A stretch of DNA of 18,090 nucleotides from Bacillota bacterium. Lineage in GTDB: Bacteria; Bacillota; Limnochordia; Limnochordales; ZCTH02-B6. A program made the translations under genes and the position numbers. Below the pieces are notes generated by a model. That model saw nothing but the letters and a program-made list of their open reading frames with translations, was not told the origin of the DNA and did not search any database. Positions 13,599 to 18,090 of the stretch are shown one piece after another. Location: positions 1 to 18,090 of the forward strand of contig PKQR01000033.1 in NCBI GenBank assembly GCA_017578085.1, written 5' to 3'. How positions within the stretch are numbered: position 1 is the first letter of the stretch; each line of letters begins with the position of its first letter.

Positions 13599-14840
13599 TC
13601 ACCGGGAGGCGCCCAGCTGCTTGATGGCCTCCAACAGGCCGCTGTAGAGGCCGAAGAAGCGCAGCTCGTCCAGGTTGTCCGTGTGGTTCCACGTGGCGCT
13701 GACGCAGTAGCGGGCGCCGCTCGCGTCCGCGAGGGCCGTGGTCAGGTTGAGCACGCCGGGCTCCGAGCCGCCCTTAAACGCGACCCACGCCCAGTCGTCG
13801 GCATTGGCCACGCCCGGGTTGATCGACATCAGGGGCAGGTCATAGACCGCGCCCATCAGGCCGCAGAGCTCGCGGGTGGTGAAGAACCACTCCACATCCA
13901 GCGCTCGCGGCGAGTCGAAAACGTCGGCCGTGGGGAGAGGCCGGTTCGCGGCCTCAGCCAGCAGCGCCCGGCGGCCGGCTTCGTCGGCGGCCCGCCAGCG
14001 GGCGAGCAGGTCCTCGTTCGCGGGGCTCTTGAGCACAAACGCCTCGCGGGTGGACAAGAACGGGCGGTTGCGCACCGTCAAAGCTTCCACCGCGTCGCGG
14101 CCGACTAAATGCAAGAGGGCGTCGGTCGCGGTGTTGTCGCTGAAGGAGATCATCAGCGCGGCCAGCGTGTGGAGGGTCACGGGTGACCCCGCCGGCCACT
14201 CTTGCAGGATGCCGCTGGGCAGACTCCGCCAAGTTTCGTCTAAAACGACCACTTCGTCCCACGACCGCTGGCCCAGGGCGATCTGCTGCCTGAGAGCGGC
14301 AAGCACCGCGAGCTTGAACGCAGAGCCCACCGCCAGGGGCTCGTCGGGATTGAGCGCGGCCAGCTCCGCAGAGCCGCCCAGCACGAGGACGCTCACCTGG
14401 CCCGGCAGTTCCGCAAAGGGTGCGAGGGCTTCCTCAAGGCCGGATACCTTGGGCCGCGGGGGACCAAAGAAGAGCCCGGCGATGCGCCCTTCGGCGTCCA
14501 GCACGATCTGGGCCGGCAGCACGCCTTGCTCAAAGACGACCTCGTAGTTGACGCCGGACCCTTGGACGCCCACCAGTTGGCCGAGTCCGGCCCTGAGCTG
14601 GGCGACGATGATCTCCACCTGCTCGACGGGGATCTGGGCCAAGAAGACGGGCGCGAACCAGTCGGCCTCGAGGGCTTCGGACACAAGCAGCCGCTCCAGC
14701 GCCGCGGCAGGGGTGATGTTGGCCTGGGCCAGGGCGTCGGGGGCGCCCGCCCACAGGGTGAACGCCAGGGCCAAGGCGACGATGGCCCCGGCGCTAACGG
14801 CAATCCGGTTCCCGGGGGGCGTGTGCAAGCGTCGGTGCAT
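13599..14840 (-). CDS. Exported beta-lactamase-fold serine hydrolase (class A-like, Cpe/LpqF type)
   Basis: A 413-residue protein with an N-terminal signal peptide: basic start, hydrophobic core at about 13-31 and a likely cleavage near ALA-Q at 36-39. Residues about 42-128 form a small domain resembling that preceding the hydrolase in the Cpe/LpqF group. The serine hydrolase domain follows with catalytic SAFK (S173, K176), SDN (234-236) and KGG (356-358) replacing KTG. The segment GSPVTLHTLAALMISFSDN matches class A beta-lactamases, but I could not place the ExxxN Omega-loop motif (Glu166), so strong beta-lactamase activity is doubtful; a cell-wall or esterase-type function is possible. The start is ATG 14838-14840 with GGGAGG about twelve bases upstream. 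It is divergent from the MFS gene across 165 bases. Confidence 0.88.
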   Translation of the reverse strand: MHRRLHTPPGNRIAVSAGAIVALALAFTLWAGAPDALAQANITPAAALERLLVSEALEADWFAPVFLAQIPVEQVEIIVAQLRAGLGQLVGVQGSGVNYEVVFEQGVLPAQIVLDAEGRIAGLFFGPPRPKVSGLEEALAPFAELPGQVSVLVLGGSAELAALNPDEPLAVGSAFKLAVLAALRQQIALGQRSWDEVVVLDETWRSLPSGILQEWPAGSPVTLHTLAALMISFSDNTATDALLHLVGRDAVEALTVRNRPFLSTREAFVLKSPANEDLLARWRAADEAGRRALLAEAANRPLPTADVFDSPRALDVEWFFTTRELCGLMGAVYDLPLMSINPGVANADDWAWVAFKGGSEPGVLNLTTALADASGARYCVSATWNHTDNLDELRFFGLYSGLLEAIKQLGASR

Positions 14841-15005
14841 GGGGCTTCACATCCTCCCGTGTGTCGTGCAAGGCTATTCCTGGCGCGTTCTTCCCCAGCT
14901 TGTCCCCGGTTTCCTCCGTGAGGGAGTTGGTTTCCGGTTTCCACCCTCGCGAACCGGCGTAGGAAAAGGGGCCGGGCCGGTCGAATCGCCCGGTGGTGAC
15001 CACAT

Positions 15006-16328
15006 GTGAAGAGTCTGCGCATGGGCGGGCGGCTGCCTGTCTTGCTGCCCGCCGCGGCCGAAGGTGCGGCCAGCGCCGCGGTGTACGGCTATGGGCCGTT
15101 GTACATGCGACAGGTGCTGGGCGAGCCGCGGCTGACGGTGATTACGCTCATGCTGGCCATCGCCGCCCTGGCGTGGTTTTTCGCCGCCGGGGCGTGGGGA
15201 CGCGTCGGCGATCGGGCCCGCCGGCCGCTGGTGCTGGTGGGGTGGGCTCTCATCTTGAGCGGGGCCGTGCAGGCGGCGCTGCCCTTTGTTCCCGGCTCCG
15301 CGGCTTTCATCGCGGGGGTCGTCGTCTGGTCGTGCCTGTTGGCGGCCATCGCGCCCTTGAGCGTCAGCTGGCTGACCTTGCAGGCTCCGGACCGCCCCGC
15401 GCAGGAAGCCGCCGGCTTTTACCGCATGCGGTCGGTAGGTTGGACCGTCGGGAGCATAGGTGCAAGCCTCCTGGTCAGCCTGCTGGACCTGGGCGGCATC
15501 CCGGCAGCCATCCTCATCACGGCAGGCACCAGCGCCGTCGTGGGCGTAGCGGTGCTTGCAGGCTTGCGGCGTACACTTGCTACGGCTGTGGAGACGCGGA
15601 CGGGGGCAGGGGCTGCGACAGCGCCGGAGACCGGGCCGCCACGGGAATCCGGGCCGCCGGGAGAACCCGGGCCGTCGCGGGAACCCGGGTCGCCGGCGGA
15701 CGCCGGCGCCGCAGCACCGGCCGAGGCCGGGGCGAGCGCCAGCGGCCCCATTTGGCGGTTCCACGCCGTGTGGACGCTGGCAGCCGTCATCCTGCTGACC
15801 GTCACGGGCAACGAGGCCTTCTTCGCCGTCCTGGGGCCGTATCTGACCGAGTACCTGGCGGGGTCGCTGGAGTACATCGGGATCAGCATGGGCGTCGCGA
15901 GTTTCCTCGGGATCGTGGTCGTGGGACCCCTGGGACGCCTCGCGGACCGTTGGGGCGCCGAGCGGGTGCTCTTGCTCGGCTGCCTGGGGTACGCGGCCAT
16001 GTACGGCCTGATGGTGCTCTGGCGGGATCCCCTGGCCACCCTCGTCCTCTTTGGCTTGCCGGTGTTTCCCTTCATGTCCACAGGTGCCACCGGCACCTTG
16101 GCCCGGCGCACGCCGGCACGCCGCCGGGGGGAGGCCATTGGGGTGTATGAGGGCACCTCCGCCCTGGCTGGGGCGGTGGGAAGCGTGCTGGGCGGCACCG
16201 TCGCGGACGCGGCCGGGCTTGCCAGTGTGCCCGTCATGTCGTTCCTGCTTGCCGTCGGCGGCCTGCTCGTCGCCTGGACCCGCCTGCGCCCGGGCGCGAC
16301 GAGCTGGGAGGGCGGCAGCCGGGCGTGA
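15006..16328 (+). CDS. Major facilitator superfamily transporter
   Basis: A 440-residue integral membrane protein with about 12 hydrophobic segments in two halves. Between segments 2 and 3 is a loop reading GAWGRVGDRARRP, the MFS motif A type (G-x3-D-R-x-x-R-R); its counterpart in the second half is GRLADRWGAERV. The family resembles sugar or drug-type MFS permeases with no recognisable specificity. Residues about 191-247, the central cytoplasmic loop, are a Pro/Gly/Glu-rich low-complexity linker encoded by a tandem repeat. The start is GTG 15006 with GGTGGTGA six bases upstream; ATG 15021 has no ribosome site. It is followed by the DUF4010 gene on the same strand after 120 bases. Confidence 0.93.
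   Translation: MKSLRMGGRLPVLLPAAAEGAASAAVYGYGPLYMRQVLGEPRLTVITLMLAIAALAWFFAAGAWGRVGDRARRPLVLVGWALILSGAVQAALPFVPGSAAFIAGVVVWSCLLAAIAPLSVSWLTLQAPDRPAQEAAGFYRMRSVGWTVGSIGASLLVSLLDLGGIPAAILITAGTSAVVGVAVLAGLRRTLATAVETRTGAGAATAPETGPPRESGPPGEPGPSREPGSPADAGAAAPAEAGASASGPIWRFHAVWTLAAVILLTVTGNEAFFAVLGPYLTEYLAGSLEYIGISMGVASFLGIVVVGPLGRLADRWGAERVLLLGCLGYAAMYGLMVLWRDPLATLVLFGLPVFPFMSTGATGTLARRTPARRRGEAIGVYEGTSALAGAVGSVLGGTVADAAGLASVPVMSFLLAVGGLLVAWTRLRPGATSWEGGSRA
15631..15702 (+). repeat. Four-copy 18-bp tandem repeat inside the MFS gene
   Basis: Four imperfect 18-base units begin with CCGGG: 15631-15648, 15649-15666, 15667-15684 and 15685-15702. Units one to three share CCGGGCCG and a GAA/GAGAAC end; the fourth is degenerate. 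Being a multiple of three, the array stays in frame and encodes six-residue repeats of the type GPPxEP in the transporter's central loop. Copy number is likely to vary between strains (inference). Confidence 0.8.
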
Positions 16329-16374
16329 CCCAGGGCGGGGCCGTAGGGCGGGCGGCAACGCCGGCCGGGAGTTT

Positions 16375-16436
16375 CCGTAGGATGAGGCGAGGACTTTGCA
16401 GCCCGCGTGGTGAAACTACCAGGAATTCGGTTTCAA
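16375..16436 (+). promoter_or_regulatory. Candidate regulatory leader upstream of the DUF4010 gene
   Basis: The 120-base gap between the MFS and DUF4010 genes contains GGATGAGGCGAGGACTTTG and GTGGTGAAACTACC, less GC-rich than the coding sequence. GTAG near 16376 and GTTTC/GAAAC segments could pair weakly. A loosely similar pattern (GGATGAAGTGAATAGGAG followed by GGTGTGATTAG) occurs in the AT-rich island at about 1754-1793. I cannot name the element. Confidence 0.25.
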
Positions 16437-16448
16437 GGAGCCCCGGCA

Positions 16449-17732
16449 ATGAACGAAGACCTATCCTATATGACGCTATGGCACCTGTCCATCACCCTCG
16501 GCCTTGGCCTTCTGGTGGGGTTTGAGCGGGAGCGGGCCGGGAAGGAAGTAGGCCTGCGCACCTTCTCCTTCACGGCGCTTCTGGGCTTCTTGTCCTGGAA
16601 GATGGGCCAGCCCTACACCGTCGCCACGCTGGCCTTCATCGCCGTCATCGTACTCATTTTCAACGTGAACGCCATGCGCAAGCAAAACAGCGTGGAGGCC
16701 ACCACGTCGGTTTCCCTCTTTTTGATGGCGTTCGTCGGGATGCTGGTGGCGCAGGGACAGCTCTTTGTGGGCGTGGCGGTTACCGTGCTCATGCTCATCC
16801 TTTTGAGCTGGAAGGAAGAGCTGGTGCTCTTTACCCGCCACCTCAAGCGCCACGAGGTGCATGCGGCCATTACGCTGCTGCTTTTGAGCTTCGTCATCCT
16901 GCCGGTGCTCCCCAGGGGGCCGGTGGACCCGTGGGGCTTGTTTGACCTGCGCAGCGTGTGGACCATGGTCGTCTTGATCAGCGCCATCAGCTTCGGCAAC
17001 TACATCCTTCTCCGGCTCTACGGCGCCCGCGGCATCACCTTCACGGGGTTCTTCGGCGGGCTCGTCAACTCGGTGGCCACCAGCATCGCCTTGGCTCAAA
17101 AGGCGCGGGACGGGGACCCGGTCGTGGAGGACCTGGCGTTCCGGGGCATCATGCTGGCCAAGACGGCGTCGTTTTTGCGCAACGGCATCACGTTGGCCAT
17201 CTTCGCGCCGGCGGCCTTGCCTGCAGGCATCTTGCCGGTGGGCTTGATGATGGTGGTCACCCTGATCTTCGCCCTGCGGGGCCGGCGCAAGACCATGGTG
17301 ACGCCGCCGGCCATCCAGGTGGAGTCGCCCTTCTCCCTGGCCTCGGCGCTCCAGTTCGGCGTGCTCTTTGCCATCATCACCGTCGTCGGCGCCATCGCCC
17401 AGCAGCTTCTGGGCAGCCTGGGCTTCTACGCCGTCAGCTTCGCGGGCGGGCTTGTGTCCAGCGCCTCCACGGCGGCTACGGCGGCCAACCTGGTGGCAGC
17501 CGGCCGTATAGAACCGATAGTGGGCGGCTCAGGGGTCGTGCTGTCCAGCCTGGCCAGCGCCCTCGTCATCCTGCCCCTGGTCTGGCGCGGCTCGCACCGG
17601 GTCACCCTGGTGCGGCGGGTGGCCCTGGCCCTGGCGCTGGTGGTGGTGGCCATCGCCATCGGGATCGCCTTGAATCCCGTCTTCCTGGAGCAGTACATGT
17701 CGGTCGACGCGTGGCTGCGGAGCAGGAACTGA
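16449..17732 (+). CDS. MgtC/SapB-like membrane protein with DUF4010
   Basis: A 427-residue integral membrane protein. The N-terminal third (about 10-140) has the MgtC/SapB motif GLGLLVGFERERAGKEVGLR, with a following TFSFTALLG segment and several hydrophobic helices. The remainder (about 150-415) is the DUF4010 region, including FTGFFGGLVNSVATSIAL and a near-repeat AGGLVSSASTAATAANL, which suggest internal duplication. In all about 11-13 hydrophobic segments are visible. The function of this combined family is not established; MgtC proteins are linked to magnesium limitation and ATP synthase control, which need not apply here. The start is ATG 16449 with AAGGAG eight bases upstream; the in-frame GTG 16407 lacks a site. 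It ends nine bases before a strong hairpin. Confidence 0.9.
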   Translation: MNEDLSYMTLWHLSITLGLGLLVGFERERAGKEVGLRTFSFTALLGFLSWKMGQPYTVATLAFIAVIVLIFNVNAMRKQNSVEATTSVSLFLMAFVGMLVAQGQLFVGVAVTVLMLILLSWKEELVLFTRHLKRHEVHAAITLLLLSFVILPVLPRGPVDPWGLFDLRSVWTMVVLISAISFGNYILLRLYGARGITFTGFFGGLVNSVATSIALAQKARDGDPVVEDLAFRGIMLAKTASFLRNGITLAIFAPAALPAGILPVGLMMVVTLIFALRGRRKTMVTPPAIQVESPFSLASALQFGVLFAIITVVGAIAQQLLGSLGFYAVSFAGGLVSSASTAATAANLVAAGRIEPIVGGSGVVLSSLASALVILPLVWRGSHRVTLVRRVALALALVVVAIAIGIALNPVFLEQYMSVDAWLRSRN

Positions 17733-17741
17733 CGACAAAAG

Positions 17742-17768
17742 GGGGGTCCCTTTCGGGACCCCCTTCGC
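17742..17768. terminator. Bidirectional terminator between DUF4010 and solute-binding protein genes
   Basis: GGGGGTCCC (17742-17750) and GGGACCCCC (17755-17763) form a perfect 9-bp stem with a TTTC loop. AAAA precedes it, which gives a T tract after the hairpin on the minus strand; the plus-strand tail is only TTCG. It can serve the convergent genes on both sides, better for the minus strand. Confidence 0.75.
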
Positions 17769-17854
17769 CACTGCTGGCCGCAGGAGCGCCGCTCCACCGG
17801 CGGCAGCACCTGTGGCCTTGCGCCGAGAGCGCTGGCTAGCATTCAGCCTTGGCC

Positions 17855-18090
17855 TTAAGAGGTGCCGCCCACCAGCCCCTGCCGGCGCCACTTGTTGAAG
17901 ATGCTGCGGATCTGGGCCGCGGCCTCGTCCAGCGCATCCTCCGGCCGGTCGATGCCCTGCGCCACGCGGGCGAACATGACCGGGATGATGAAGGTGTTGA
18001 ACACCTCGTCGATGGCCGCGTTGGCCGGCCCCGGCCAGCCCACGTGCAGCGCCCAGTCCATGGCCGACTCGACCTTCTCCAGCTTGTTGG
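17855..18090 (-). CDS. ABC transporter solute-binding protein, C-terminal part only
   Basis: The frame is open from the right edge to TAA 17855-17857, giving 77-78 residues of a C-terminus. The segment SAMDWALHVGWPGPANAAID followed by EVFNTFIIPVMFARVAQG, then PEDALDEAAAQI, and finally IFNKWRRQGL is characteristic of family 1 extracellular solute-binding proteins of sugar ABC transporters, where a G-W/x-GP-x-N segment precedes a final helix with A-x-x-A-Q-x-I. The start, signal peptide and any permease genes lie outside the window, so the substrate is unknown. An ATG at 18061 is internal and not a start. Confidence 0.75.
   Translation of the reverse strand, partial: NKLEKVESAMDWALHVGWPGPANAAIDEVFNTFIIPVMFARVAQGIDRPEDALDEAAAQIRSIFNKWRRQGLVGGTS

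Noticed and set aside
13581..13612. A terminator between the YbaK-like gene and the serine hydrolase
   Set aside because: The stem is interrupted by an internal loop, has no T tract and extends into the coding end of the hydrolase gene. It is too weak to list.
14874..16358. A 494-codon minus-strand frame opposite the MFS transporter
   Set aside because: It is an antisense shadow with low-complexity Arg/Gln/Pro/Gly sequence, and the plus-strand MFS gene is clearly real.

Overview
The window is high-GC (roughly two-thirds GC or more by eye) with strong Shine-Dalgarno sites of the AGGAGG/GGAGGTGA type and frequent GTG starts. Together with a DUF2179-tailed YitT protein, an Spx-type protein beside a Tpx thiol peroxidase, and a two-subunit GlcD/GlcF glycolate oxidase without GlcE, this points to a high-GC member of the Bacillota (Symbiobacterium, Thermaerobacter or Limnochordia-like). 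That assignment is an inference. I see no rRNA, tRNA, CRISPR array, insertion sequence or phage gene.

Left part (1-4540): the 3' end of a flavin reductase faces a GAF-GGDEF diguanylate cyclase. After a 450-base gap that includes an AT-rich island comes the most interesting gene, an Spx/ArsC-family protein at 2123-2476. Its reading frame is interrupted by one UGA exactly where the first cysteine of the family's CxxC motif belongs. A compact hairpin with a GU-containing loop follows the UGA at the spacing expected of a bacterial SECIS element. I read it as a selenoprotein with a Sec-x-x-Cys redox switch. A terminator separates it from tpx, and a second, strong terminator separates tpx from a convergent YitT membrane protein. 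A divergent acylphosphatase follows.

Middle part (4560-9360): on the minus strand, deoC is followed by a double-domain aldehyde dehydrogenase resembling ALDH16. This fits deoxyribose-5-phosphate breakdown, with the acetaldehyde product oxidised by the dehydrogenase. Upstream of deoC is a roughly 690-base stretch with inverted repeats, a frameshifted coding remnant and a short tandem repeat, and then uridine kinase (udk) on the plus strand. deoC and udk both serve nucleoside salvage or catabolism but are transcribed away from each other.

Right part (9425-18090): a minus-strand operon runs DUF1992 protein, glcD, glcF, with overlapping genes (23 bases and a 4-base GTGA junction). Divergent from it is a YbaK-like aminoacyl-tRNA deacylase. 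Next are an exported beta-lactamase-fold serine hydrolase (minus strand), an MFS transporter whose central loop carries an 18-bp tandem repeat encoding a Pro/Gly-rich linker, and an MgtC-like DUF4010 membrane protein that ends at a strong hairpin. The window closes in the C-terminal end of an ABC-transporter solute-binding protein on the minus strand.
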